Source of the DNA: Perkinsela sp. pyNocScin1
Lineage: Eukaryota; Euglenozoa; Kinetoplastea; Prokinetoplastida; Perkinselidae
Assembly: GCA_964019655.1 (NCBI GenBank)
Contig: CAXHTR010000001.1
Coordinates: 1,240,001 to 1,304,000 of the forward strand
Length of the DNA stretch: 64,000 nt
Direction: 5' to 3'
A model generated the notes under the pieces. The model did no database searches. It worked only from the letters and a program-made list of their open reading frames with translations, and was not told the origin of the DNA. The position numbers and the translations under genes were made by a program. Shown here piece after piece: positions 53,401 through 63,200 of the stretch (position 1 is its first letter; each line of letters starts with the position of its first letter).

Positions 53401-54431
53401 TCGATCATGGTAGCAAAGCTTTCAGGTTACTGAAATACGCTTTCACGGTACTCGCGGGGATATCGCTGATTAACTCTAACCCTGTCGCCCATGTCTTTAT
53501 AGCTCTCGTGCAGGCAAGCTTTATGCACCCTGTTCTCCGTTGCTTGACAAAGCCTTCAATCCAAGTCATGTCCCCGCTATATAATCTCGTACTACAAGTG
53601 GACGCGCTCCCTATGCCGATGGCCCGAATCATTTCTAATGTAGCTTGGGCCATAGTCTTCTTCCCGGCCCTTTATTTTTTCTGGGCCAATATCAACAAGG
53701 CCGCAGACACTACGCAACATGTTTTCCATGAGACGCTTCTGCGGCATGCAACATTTTGTATAATGATGACCACACACACGAGCATAAGCCATGCAGCTTA
53801 CATAGGATTCCTGAGCAAACCGACGCTTTATTGGATAGTTTACTCGCTCGCTCTCGTATGGGGACTTGCTTTTATTGCATACGGCGCTTATTGGCTTCGC
53901 ACTGCAGAGTTTCAGTGGAGGGTTAATCCTTTACTTCGTGACCCAATCACACCGTCTGGCATGTGGTACCCAATTGAGAAGCTACGATTTCATGGTATTT
54001 ACTTCTTTGGGTTCCGCGACTCATTCGATCACTCTAATCTAATCGTCATGTCTTACTATCAGCTCATCTTGCTCTGTTCATCAATCAACAGCGCAAGCCT
54101 GTGGGTTTATCGAACGTGCACGGGGCTCAATGTACTCGTTACGGCTTCGCTCGGAATTTTCTATGTATTTTTTATGCCCATGCGCTGGCGAATACTGAAC
54201 TTAATCCGGGGAACGACGCTCAATGCCATTTGTGCTTTTCTGCTGATGGATTCCAGTGGCTCTTCAGAGATCACCACTTCTCTTCTTGCGGTAGTGGTGG
54301 TGTTCCTCTGTGCTACGGAAGGGTTGGTGGAAATATTTACAGTCTGGAAAGAATCAACGATATGGCACAAGGTCATTGGGCAGCCGATTCCAGAGTCACC
54401 AAATGCTAAACTAGTTAGTAAAACTGTGTAG
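50433..54431 (+). CDS. Large secreted/membrane protein, unknown family
   Basis: This protein has 1332 residues from the ATG at 50433. It opens with a signal peptide (MLSVVISFVLCAQTETVSA). The first 150 residues are Cys-rich (CRSGHACVGECFRGNC, ENCCQDGSLRC) and look extracytoplasmic. Roughly 200-900 have recurrent short strands and NxS/T sites, consistent with a large beta-propeller ectodomain. From about 1000 to the end there are several hydrophobic helices (SLINSNPVAHVFIALVQASF, ARIISNVAWAIVFFPALYFF, YWIVYSLALVWGLAFIAYGA and GIFYVFFMPMRW), about eight or nine in all. The design suggests a surface or endomembrane receptor-like protein. I know no family that fits. Confidence 0.75.
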   Translation: MLSVVISFVLCAQTETVSAVRPFLREDVWGEWVGGGSTGYLYNSYRSNFEKCRSGHACVGECFRGNCLLRGMGKGRHARGMFCQSVGDAYETVVGKSALYNSMASCADGDYIVGMQKGNFTIFPSFRVICARGEPHLFADHTQSVHVSSFCPHNYVAISRCYQTSENCCQDGSLRCAPLVRSNFSKSERQTLHKVVGTPPNAPTLSSDVTNVHPLSVRLHTPQAISPGVLQSGAHFITVVNGSNKIVRVPLLSLERDPSNFQYHEKISRVESKSNFTTIATSPEHFYLGSTTGGNVTRIYRTDHNGNMLIHVFGGEVGSDLKRKSLCKISFLKYAVDSSTLYIGQPYGYVKWNVDTEQITVVGSEVCVPQRERKWRPLDSPLCIAFRRNQTIVVEKSGKILQEVAGSLTAFRQHARQGAMEENLKDCTYDSERDVIYMATKRCIFGSSLRSDFPEDFHVAGSCGYHIPNQTNGDTFRNVCSIEMHEDQLLIADQEAEAIYCIEKTLERAIQGANYDKEFEISKNLGETTVARLQMFAEESEDSGESPIALKNMRDIRQAIQGHVLIATKNNLQFFDVSGGKLKHIPFKKRFSYKGYHISKAFKDIYIAAVRDEIVFFADRLREGIFYLDTISGTIELFHEGCVKGSSIEDMVLTDDNELCLIANRHGTVFVHCIDTTTRTVHIIYSNISRYLPKSSKYSIAYAHGTLFLASGSAVVQIPRKSVDRTPAIVVMLQCLVEKMTVDAGTGSVLLLTDQNTILRVSCEDTGVPRLSALLTVSNPRILTRHCDPITPWQTVQLERKLLAISCHDKSNTILFIDSDSLYQADTHEDVSEYIPEGGSEARKHPSRSHHDPNASASSLAEVNNGSVYFEGDSKISIFQLQDDGVRIRPVIDVVIHGDSWSIHRISESPKDFIASILPPPVFSPSIIETSSATYIDSHKIRIAIGYDKDLKVPREYQEIALTSNFPDRVTVSGRRPYFLHSASTPKLKIDHGSKAFRLLKYAFTVLAGISLINSNPVAHVFIALVQASFMHPVLRCLTKPSIQVMSPLYNLVLQVDALPMPMARIISNVAWAIVFFPALYFFWANINKAADTTQHVFHETLLRHATFCIMMTTHTSISHAAYIGFLSKPTLYWIVYSLALVWGLAFIAYGAYWLRTAEFQWRVNPLLRDPITPSGMWYPIEKLRFHGIYFFGFRDSFDHSNLIVMSYYQLILLCSSINSASLWVYRTCTGLNVLVTASLGIFYVFFMPMRWRILNLIRGTTLNAICAFLLMDSSGSSEITTSLLAVVVVFLCATEGLVEIFTVWKESTIWHKVIGQPIPESPNAKLVSKTV

Positions 54432-54530
54432 CTTCGCGATTTAACAAAGCCAAAGACCACCCTTTAGCTATACTTTCAATTTCTGTACTTTTCAGAGTAA
54501 ACTTCAGCTTATGGTGTCTCTGCAAGAATA

Positions 54531-57500
54531 ATGATGCCAGTCATCCCCAATTCACGACTTTCACTCATCATTAAGCGATTAAACAGTGCCTCTACTGGTA
54601 AAAGGTATGCTGCTATGACAATCAATGCACTATCCCACCTTCGTGAAATGAATGGATCATTATTAACAAGCATGCGGCAGGTCTTTTTTGAAGACGCGGA
54701 CCAGAAGCATGCAAACTTCGATGCCACTATCGGCGTTGCCTTACTCAATTCATATGAAACTAGCTTCAAGCTTAGCAATGACGAATTCATAGACCCCATT
54801 CTGAAAAAATTAGCTACCATCTCTGTACAAATGAGTACAAATGAGCTAGCTCGAACACTTAACTGTTTGACCAAGCTTCCCCTGAGTAAACAAGAGAAAC
54901 ATCATTACACGGACAAATTTCTACCAGTTGTGCTTGCGCAGGCTAGCAATTTCCAGCCAGGTCACCTGTCCACCATCATCATAGCACTTTTTCAACTCGG
55001 CTCATCACAAACAGCTAATCGAATGATCGATGAAATTTCACAAACATTTCACACAGCATCTGTAAAGGAACTATGGTACTTGCTTACGTCAGTGTATAGA
55101 TTTGCGGCAATACCAAGCGCTACTGAAAGCTTTTTGTGGCAAAAGCTTGCCAGTGATCCAGAACACATGAAATTAAAGGCAAGCGAAGTGCTTCGTGTGT
55201 TGACATCTCGTCATTTCGATCCGAAAGTAGCGAAATCCAACATCTGGCTGTTAAATATTTTGGCCAATGATGCTCAGCGACTAAGTCAATCGCAAATGTT
55301 TCGACTCTTTCTTCGCCTCGCACCACATGCAGCGTTTCGGTCTCACATACTCTTTGATGATATTATCCAGTACTTTCAGAAAACTTTCACATCAGTACCG
55401 ATTGATCAGCTTTACCTCTCGATAAGTATTATTCTGCGGACAAGCGATGCATCTTTTTCAATGAACTTGAAGGTTGCACTTCTTAAGCACTTATATGCGA
55501 ACTTTGATGAATTTCCAGAGGCTCTAAACGAGAGCCTTATTGATCATTTGATTAAGTACTGCCAAATTCCAGAACTTCGCCAACTTCGTGATAAGCTTTA
55601 TCTTGCCATAGAAAAGCGAATGTTTCTTAACTTTCGCCCATTAAACTCATCAACGTCAAAAACAGATAGTCTTTTGCTAAAAGAAAGGTGCATGGCTCTT
55701 CGGAAGCTTTGTCAACTTCGCGAGAGCATTGGGCTTCAGCCTACTAGAATAATGCACCGCATTCTTAAAAATGCTTTGCAGTTTAATCTAGACACGGAAT
55801 CAATTGTTGCACTTTTTTCGACCCTTCATTGCGTCTGTGCCGAAGGACCAAAAAGCTTTTCTGTGAGCAAGGCTCTCTCCGAAAAGCTTCCAAGCATTGC
55901 TTCTGAGCTTACATTTGGCATGTGTTGCGATATCATACTGCCTTCGAGTTTGATACCCTTGAGAGCTATTGACTTAGAGAGTCTCGGTTTTGTTATCAAG
56001 CGCCTCGTGACTATGATGCGCAAGGATGGAGGCCATACTTACTTCACAATCAACGACCTCTTTTCTCTTGCTCGATCCAACATTCTTTACAAATTCGTTG
56101 CGAAGCATGAATGGGATCACTTGCTCTTAAGTCAAATTCTACGCAACTTTGCTATGGAAAGCCCCACCCCTCACTTATTTGCGAAAGCGATATCGAATAT
56201 TAAGGATAGTGAGATATATCTGAGCCGTACACATGTGGCGAATGTTGTCGAGAAACTTTTGGACCTTAGGCCATCTTCTGAAACCACACCCGGTGACGTA
56301 AAAAGTCTTATACGCTTTGTTTTATCGGATGTCGAAAAAGATTCCATTCATACAGTCCTCAAGCATATTTTGACCCTGAGTGAAAATTACAAGAAGTTTT
56401 CCCTACACGATCTGAACTATATACTGGATGCCCTCAAGACTTGCAACTGTGACCATTCGATACTGGCCCCAAAGCTTGTAACATTTTTTTACACAGAGAC
56501 ATTCTCGACCATTGAAGGCGGGGACTTATATATGCTCTTCGAGCTTGCACCAATTTTCAACATTGATACAAAGCTTATTGCACACAATCTTCTAGCGCGG
56601 TCGACTCTTCATACCCCTAATTGGCTTCAAAGTGCAGATGCGAGAGACTTGGTTCTTGTTCTAGACGCAGCCATGGCCAATAAAGATTTAGTTCATGGTT
56701 CATTCATAGGAGCAGTAATGAATCGTGTCAAGCAAATATTCAACCAAGCATCAGGTACGGATATCATTCGCATTTTGTTCGCTGTTTTGCATCTCACAGT
56801 TATTCACGGTAAAAGTGAAAAGCCCCTAATTGTTCACAAAATGATCGATGCTGTATCGCTGAAATCTGGTGATGTTAGCCTTCGCGACATTGTTTTATTC
56901 GTCAAAGCGGTGCAAATCAGTGCGCATGTTTACAAGCATAGCCTCCCGGAGCAGCTAGTCAACCGCTTTGTATCTATTCTGAATGAGGAGCAAAATATTA
57001 ACATTATTGACATAAACAAAGCAATCTACGGCTTACACCGGATCGGTTTGGAGAGTGCCGGCGTTTTTGAAAAGGGATGGAATATTGTCCTTGGGGTTCT
57101 TGCCAGCGCTAGTTGTCCACATAGCTTGCCACCTCACAAATTGGTGGACAGATTTCTTCATACAATGATGACCACGAAGCTTGTGCACGCTGGTGTAGTG
57201 AAGCATCTGGTGCAGATGATACCGACGTTTGATGAGTCCAGGGTCACATTTTCTGTCGCAAGTCGTCTATACAATTCATGCACGAAATTGGCAATCATCG
57301 ATAAGTCCCTCATTGACCTTGAGGTCCTTGATAAGCTTAAAAATCTCTGCATGCTCAAAGTTTTTATCTCCCCTAGTCCATTAAATTCGCTCTTCTTCGC
57401 TGAAGCCACATCCTTAAGAGCTAAAAAGCTTCATACAAGCTTTGATGAGGAGTCTGTATCGGCGATCATTGTACTGACCTACCGTGTATTCGGTATGGAT

Positions 57501-57731
57501 CATCATCTCACTCGCCATTGCGTGGGAGAAATATTTCAGCACTTGAGGTGCTTAGATATCTATCCTGATGAGCTTAAATGTTTATCAGAGAAAGGGAAAG
57601 TTCGATTCTTGGTTGATTCTGGATACATTACTTCTTCTCAGGTTTCAAAGTTCATTGAAACTTATGCAAGCTATTCTAGAAAGAGTATATCGCATGCAGA
57701 TGCTATTCTCGGAAAAAGTTTGTGCGCATAG
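54531..57731 (+). CDS. Large helical-repeat protein, probably mitochondrial
   Basis: The 1066-residue protein begins with an Arg- and Ser-bearing segment low in acids (MMPVIPNSRLSLIIKRLNSA), suggestive of mitochondrial import. It is built of many helical repeats of about 35-40 residues. Recurrent phrases are SVKELWYLLTSVYRFAAIPS, LKASEVLRVLTSR and QSQMFRLFLRLAPHA. The pattern of a short Ser/Thr-x-x-(L/D)-L start resembles octotricopeptide and FASTK-like RNA-binding repeats. No RAP or nuclease motif is seen. It matches the design of the protein at 44146-46740. Confidence 0.7.
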   Translation: MMPVIPNSRLSLIIKRLNSASTGKRYAAMTINALSHLREMNGSLLTSMRQVFFEDADQKHANFDATIGVALLNSYETSFKLSNDEFIDPILKKLATISVQMSTNELARTLNCLTKLPLSKQEKHHYTDKFLPVVLAQASNFQPGHLSTIIIALFQLGSSQTANRMIDEISQTFHTASVKELWYLLTSVYRFAAIPSATESFLWQKLASDPEHMKLKASEVLRVLTSRHFDPKVAKSNIWLLNILANDAQRLSQSQMFRLFLRLAPHAAFRSHILFDDIIQYFQKTFTSVPIDQLYLSISIILRTSDASFSMNLKVALLKHLYANFDEFPEALNESLIDHLIKYCQIPELRQLRDKLYLAIEKRMFLNFRPLNSSTSKTDSLLLKERCMALRKLCQLRESIGLQPTRIMHRILKNALQFNLDTESIVALFSTLHCVCAEGPKSFSVSKALSEKLPSIASELTFGMCCDIILPSSLIPLRAIDLESLGFVIKRLVTMMRKDGGHTYFTINDLFSLARSNILYKFVAKHEWDHLLLSQILRNFAMESPTPHLFAKAISNIKDSEIYLSRTHVANVVEKLLDLRPSSETTPGDVKSLIRFVLSDVEKDSIHTVLKHILTLSENYKKFSLHDLNYILDALKTCNCDHSILAPKLVTFFYTETFSTIEGGDLYMLFELAPIFNIDTKLIAHNLLARSTLHTPNWLQSADARDLVLVLDAAMANKDLVHGSFIGAVMNRVKQIFNQASGTDIIRILFAVLHLTVIHGKSEKPLIVHKMIDAVSLKSGDVSLRDIVLFVKAVQISAHVYKHSLPEQLVNRFVSILNEEQNINIIDINKAIYGLHRIGLESAGVFEKGWNIVLGVLASASCPHSLPPHKLVDRFLHTMMTTKLVHAGVVKHLVQMIPTFDESRVTFSVASRLYNSCTKLAIIDKSLIDLEVLDKLKNLCMLKVFISPSPLNSLFFAEATSLRAKKLHTSFDEESVSAIIVLTYRVFGMDHHLTRHCVGEIFQHLRCLDIYPDELKCLSEKGKVRFLVDSGYITSSQVSKFIETYASYSRKSISHADAILGKSLCA

Positions 57732-57813
57732 GCGTGAAGTATTACGAGTAGGCTACTTTTGATGATTCGATGAATAATTCTTATTCAAGTATCATTCTTA
57801 CGAACTTGAGCAA

Positions 57814-59307
57814 ATGCATCTTCAGATAAGTGCCTCGCAAGAACTGCAGAAGCTTAGAAATAGAAAAAAGTGCGAGGATCGAGTGAGAGAGTGGGAGGAG
57901 ATGCGTCGCGTCTCTGAAAAATATACGAGCCAGAGGCAAAAGCAGATCAAAGACGTGCAGCCATGCAAAGCCAAAAAGCCACCTCTGAGGAAAGCATCGC
58001 CCATCAAAGAATATACAGAGAGAGTAAGATTCTCGCAGTGCTGTGCTTTTGAACCAACGCATGGGGGGCAGATACTCTGGATCGTGCGCGATACGCATGT
58101 TGACATTGTCGATAGATCTGGGAGAGTGCTGTTCCTTATTCCTGTGCCAGATGGAACAGTTATCACGCAGACACCACGGCATATATGGCTTGGAACCAAG
58201 ATTGGAAGCGTGCATGTTTACGATAAGCATACGTTCGAAGAAATTCTCTCACATTGTGCGCACAGCTCGGCAGTGAGATGCTTTGCTCGAGGGCTAGATG
58301 ATACGGTGTTCAGTGGGTCTGATGATGGAAGCGTAGCTGAATGGCGCGACGCTTTTCGAGATGTGTCCTACCTCATTAATCAAATCTCGCTCAAATTTTC
58401 CATAGTGAGCATCGTGTGCTACGGGTTTCGGCTCTTCATCGCAACAAAAAATGGAGCTCTCTATGAATATGAAGCAGAAACGAATGAGCTCATCAAAGAA
58501 TTTGATACTGAAAAAGATGAAGTACGCTCATTGATATGTGTGAATGGATTTGTTTGCACTGTGCACACGAGCCAGAAAGCGTTAGCATGGAACATCGGTA
58601 CCGGCAGACTTCACAAAACTCTACAGAGTAGCGCAAACGCACAATATGTCGAAGCGTTTGCAGATACCTGGAATGGTCGTCTTCTTCTTGTCGATGTACA
58701 TGGTGGGATCTCTGTTTTTGATGTATCTGAAAAGGGTGATTTTCGCTACTTAAAAAAGCTCAACGCCGAAAAAGAGGATCAAATTATGTGTATTAAGGGA
58801 GTAGCGAGCCAAAGTCATTTCAATGTCATGATAGGGTGCAGTGATGGGCGTAGCATCCTTTTTGAAAAGCGAACTGATAAAGCACAGCAAGAGATTCTTT
58901 CAGCCACACAGATATTGGAGCAGCGGTTTGCAGAGTTGAATTCCGACGCAGACCAAGTAGCGAGTGCGCACCGGGTATGCCGCCAAAATAGTCAAATGCT
59001 TCGGGAACAGCTCGCGGAATCTTTGAATGCAAAAGTGCGACGAGCAAAGTTTGCTGCCATTTTAAAATTGCTTCTACTATATGCCGAATGGTATATTCGT
59101 ATGCAAAAATTGCAAGCCCAAGCAAATGGCTTGCAGTTAAATGCGCGAGAAAACATCCAAAGACTATTTTTCCATAAGATGTGTGACGCAATAGCACAAA
59201 AAAGAAGAGACCTCATCATGAAGAGTAAGGTGCTTGCGCTTACTAGACAGAATAACCTCAGAATGTATGCGGTGCGCTTTGCCCATTGGAAGAGTATTTG
59301 TGCATGA
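57814..59307 (+). CDS. WD40 protein with N- and C-terminal coiled-coil segments
   Basis: The 497-residue protein has a charged, helical N-terminus (about 8-55) and one WD40 propeller (about 75-365) with blades such as VRCFARGLDDTVFSGSDDGS and SVAEWRD, SIVCYGFRLFIATKNGALYE, and VCTVHTSQKALAWNIGTGRL. A long helical, Arg/Gln-rich region follows (about 370-497) with two IQ-like or coiled-coil stretches. This layout is seen in cytoskeletal or centrosomal scaffolds. No named match is offered. The gene starts 82 bp after its neighbour, and a same-strand J-protein gene follows 83 bp after its stop. Confidence 0.7.
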   Translation: MHLQISASQELQKLRNRKKCEDRVREWEEMRRVSEKYTSQRQKQIKDVQPCKAKKPPLRKASPIKEYTERVRFSQCCAFEPTHGGQILWIVRDTHVDIVDRSGRVLFLIPVPDGTVITQTPRHIWLGTKIGSVHVYDKHTFEEILSHCAHSSAVRCFARGLDDTVFSGSDDGSVAEWRDAFRDVSYLINQISLKFSIVSIVCYGFRLFIATKNGALYEYEAETNELIKEFDTEKDEVRSLICVNGFVCTVHTSQKALAWNIGTGRLHKTLQSSANAQYVEAFADTWNGRLLLVDVHGGISVFDVSEKGDFRYLKKLNAEKEDQIMCIKGVASQSHFNVMIGCSDGRSILFEKRTDKAQQEILSATQILEQRFAELNSDADQVASAHRVCRQNSQMLREQLAESLNAKVRRAKFAAILKLLLLYAEWYIRMQKLQAQANGLQLNARENIQRLFFHKMCDAIAQKRRDLIMKSKVLALTRQNNLRMYAVRFAHWKSICA

Positions 59308-59390
59308 CCATCCACAAAAAGGTGCGAGTGACATGACATTGATCAATCCTACTCCTTTAAATTTTACTTTTCCTATGTGTTCAATGCTTG

Positions 59391-60215
59391 ATGCTCTTCG
59401 GTACCCGTGCTCTCTATTTTTCCCCAAGTCGGGACGTGACAAGCGCGCTTGCAACTTTGGGAATCTCAGCAAGCGATGCGAGTGACAAAAAAGCACTTAA
59501 GAAGCGATACCTTGAGCTCGTTAAGAAACACCACCCAGATACTGGTGGTGACGCGGAAAAGATGAAGAACATTTCAACAGCGTATGAACTTCTTCGGAAT
59601 CTTTCGCCATCGCAGCTGCGGTCAGATAGGCGCGAGAAGAGTACAACACGCCAATATCCAGCTTATAGTCAGCAGCCCCAGCACCCAAACATTTTTAATG
59701 AACGACAAATGCCTGAAGCATGGGTCGAGTTTGAGCGTATGCGACGAAACGCTCGGGAAAATCCTTTCATGAGTGGCTTTCCAGCTCATTCAACATCCGA
59801 ATTCATGCGTCAGCAGCAAGAGCAAATGTATCGACAATTTTCTTTCAGACACGCTTTTCAGCGCTCCATGTTTGCTTATTTTGTAATGACACTGATTGCT
59901 TTCTCTTTTATGCGGCTCTTGGAGAGGCTTGAAGTGCAGGAGCCGTCCCAGAATCACCACATTGGGCGCCTTAATGAAGTGCATGATACTTTCAAGAGAA
60001 GAATAGAAGTTATAGAAAATAAGCGGCGAACTAAAGATCAAGACAAGAATAACTTTTTCGTGCTCCGGGAAGCCCCAAATGAAGAAAAATCAAGCCGTCG
60101 AGGTGTACATGTATCGACGAGGCAAGATAAATCCCACGTTGCCACAAAAAATGTTCAAAAGGTGCCTTCATCTATACGAGGTGTTAATTACTACTACCCG
60201 GTGCACAATGGGTAG
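59391..60215 (+). CDS. J-domain protein, mitochondrial or membrane type
   Basis: The 274-residue protein has an N-terminal J domain (about 15-70): SALATLGISASDASDKKALK, then RYLELVKKHHPDTGGDAEKM with the essential HPD, and NISTAYELLRN. HHPDTGGD is typical of mitochondrial J proteins. A hydrophobic segment follows near 165 (MFAYFVMTLIAFSFMRLL), and the C-terminus is basic and polar. The N-terminus MLFGTRALYFSPSRDV could be a short presequence. The start is the ATG at 59391; an out-of-frame ATG lies a few bases before it. Membrane-anchored J proteins usually recruit HSP70 to an organelle surface or import motor. Confidence 0.82.
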   Translation: MLFGTRALYFSPSRDVTSALATLGISASDASDKKALKKRYLELVKKHHPDTGGDAEKMKNISTAYELLRNLSPSQLRSDRREKSTTRQYPAYSQQPQHPNIFNERQMPEAWVEFERMRRNARENPFMSGFPAHSTSEFMRQQQEQMYRQFSFRHAFQRSMFAYFVMTLIAFSFMRLLERLEVQEPSQNHHIGRLNEVHDTFKRRIEVIENKRRTKDQDKNNFFVLREAPNEEKSSRRGVHVSTRQDKSHVATKNVQKVPSSIRGVNYYYPVHNG

Positions 60216-60288
60216 TTTCCTAGTGCATTTCAACTGAAAATTCGCTGCAAATTATTTTGTTGCTATTTTGCGAATTTTTATATATTCT

Positions 60289-63200
60289 ATGAATAAGCCA
60301 GTTGTCGTCAAAGAGATCTTCAATCTCAGCAACGTGAGCGGAGGACTTCAGCCATCTTCTTTGACATTCAGCAACATTGATATGCAAGGTGCTAAGGCCA
60401 TAACTATACGAGAGAACATAAGTGGAAGTGGTTCGCTAGTCATTTTCAACACTGAAACGTCATCTGATATTCGACTTCCCATGAAAGATGTTGACAGTGC
60501 CACATTGAATCCACAGGGTTATATTCTTGCCCTCCGTTCGAATCGTCAGATCCAAATTTACAATATGGAGCTTAAGATTCGTATGAAGACTGCTCAAGTT
60601 CCCGAAGATGTTGTGTACTGGAAGTGGATAGATTCACACACTATCACGTTTGTGACAGATTTATCTGTATATCACTGGAATATTGAAGAGTCCGAAGAGC
60701 CGAAAAGACTTTTTGAGCGCGATGCGGCCTTGAAATACACGTCCGTTTACACCTACTCTGTTGATCCATCGCAGCGCTTTTGCGTTCTCATTGGCCTCAA
60801 GAGAGACGGAAACGAGCTCGTTGGAGTGGCTCAGCTTTATTCGTACCGTCGCAATGCCTCATTGATAACAAGCGGAATCAATGCATGCTTTGTCCCTGGT
60901 GAGAAAGTTGGCCTCTGCCTATCGAGTAAGACAGGCGCTGAGGGCGATGTTTGCATCCTTGCTCTGAGTGATGAGGCGGATCTCTCCAAGATTGTGCAAA
61001 TGCAGACCCCGCTGACCTACGCTAATGCCGATGATTTTCCCGTTGCCATGCACATTTTGCCTAAATACAAAATTACGTGTATGATAACGCGCAGTGGCAT
61101 GTTGTCTCTAATTGATTGCTCAAGTGGCGTAAAAATATTCTCAGATAGAATTTCTGACCAAACCATTTTCTGCGCAGTGCCAAACGACGCCGAAGGCTTT
61201 CAGGTGGTCAATGCCGTGGGCGGTGTTCTGAGCATTAAAGTCAAAGAAAGCGAGATTTTGCAGTATTTCTCGTCAAACCTCAATGACAAGGCATTGGCAG
61301 CATCAATCGCATCGAATACAGGTCTTCCAGGAGGTCAAGAGCTTGTTCAGTCTAGTCTGAAAGACTTCTTAGATGCAAAAGATATCGATAATGCTATAAA
61401 GTGTGTATTGCAGTCCCCTAATGGTGCTCTTCGAACTAAAGATACAATCATTTTGTTCACTGAGTGTGGCAGGCATAACCCGGAAATCACGCCACCACCC
61501 ATTTCAACTTACTACAAGCACATTTTGGCGACAGGCAAGCTCAATGAAATAGAATCATATGAATTCACCAAAGCTGTGCTACAGCGTGGGGGTCTTGCAA
61601 CGCTGAAAAAGCTTATCGAGGACGAAAAGCTCGAGATTTCTGGGGAGCTTGGCAGAATCATTGCACCACACGACGATGAGCTCGCTTTGCGTGTTTTACA
61701 TCGAGCCAATGAACACGAGAAAGTTATCATGGTCCTTCTTGGTCGAGGTGATTTATCCAAAGCAAAGGCGTACTGTGAGCGCATCGGTCATAGTCCTGAC
61801 TGGAAAAGCATTGTGAAGAAATGTATCGAACAAAAACTAGATATTTCAGTTCAAATAGCAACAATGCTGCACAGACTACCAGGTCACGGGGGCGTAGAGC
61901 CAGATGAACTCGTTAACCTTTTCCTGCGCTCACAGTGTATCAAGCAGCTTACACTTTACCTAATCGAAATCCTCAAAGGCGATAATCCAGAAGATAGCCA
62001 TCTCCACACACGACTTCTTGAAATCAATTTGAAGCATTCACCACCGCAGGTTGCCGAGCAGATTTTCATTCAAAAAATTGTGAGCCACTTCGATGCACAG
62101 GTCATTGCCCCTCTTTGCGAGAAAGCACAGCTACATCGCTGGGCAATCGTTTGCTATAGCAAAGCGCAGCAAGAGTCTGGTCACCAAATAGCTGTCATGA
62201 AAGACATGAAACGATGTATGCGCAAATTGCAGGACTTCGGAGCCGACTGGCTTCTGGACCTGTTCGGAGGGCTTTCAAAGGATGACGGCATCGAGCTTTT
62301 TCAAGAGCTTGTTGAGAATGGTGCCGACGAATGCTACAAAGTGACGGTTCAAATAGCTGCCAAGTACTATAGCATCTTTGGCATCACGCCTCTCGTCAAT
62401 ATCTTTCTGAAGAAAAGCGCATTCAAATCTATTTTCTTTTTTCTTGGTTCTGTGAAGGATTTCAGCTCTGATCCAGAAGTCCACTTTCGGTACATAGAGG
62501 CTGCAGTGCATGCAGACGAAATAGCAGAGGTCGAAAGTTTCACACGATTAACATCCACCTACGATGCAATGCGAGCGAAAGATTTTCTATTTGAGTCTTC
62601 ATTGGCGGATGCGCGGCCTCTTATCAATGTTTGCGATAAGAACGACTATGTGCAGGAGCTTATCAAATACTTTGTCCAGGAAAAAAAATTTAGTGAGATC
62701 GAAAAGTACGTTCAAAAACATAGACCGGACCGCACTCCAGAGGTTGTTGGGATTCTCCTTGATCATGGCTGTGATGAGGACACAATCGCGGGGCTTATCT
62801 TATCTGTTGGCTCGATGTGTGATAGCGAAGCGCTCATAGTTGAGGTTGAAAAGCGAAGTAAGATAATGGTTCTGCAGCCATGGCTTGAGCAGAAGCTAAG
62901 GGATAAGTCGAAGGAAGTTGCTGTGTACAATTTGCTCGCGAAGATCTACGTAAACCAAGGAAAAGCCAATGACTTTTTGAAGAGCAATGACTTATATGAC
63001 CCTACCGTGATAGGCACTTATTGCGAAAAACGGGAGCCGCAAATGGCATTCATCTCGTTTAGCAAAGGTGGCTGCGATGCGGATGTGATCAGAATCGGCT
63101 TTGCCAACGGGCTCTTCAAAGAGCTTGCCGGTTATCTCATGAAGCGCCAGAACACAGACCTTTGGTGCACGGCCTTGGAAAAGGAGAGCAGAGATGAGCT

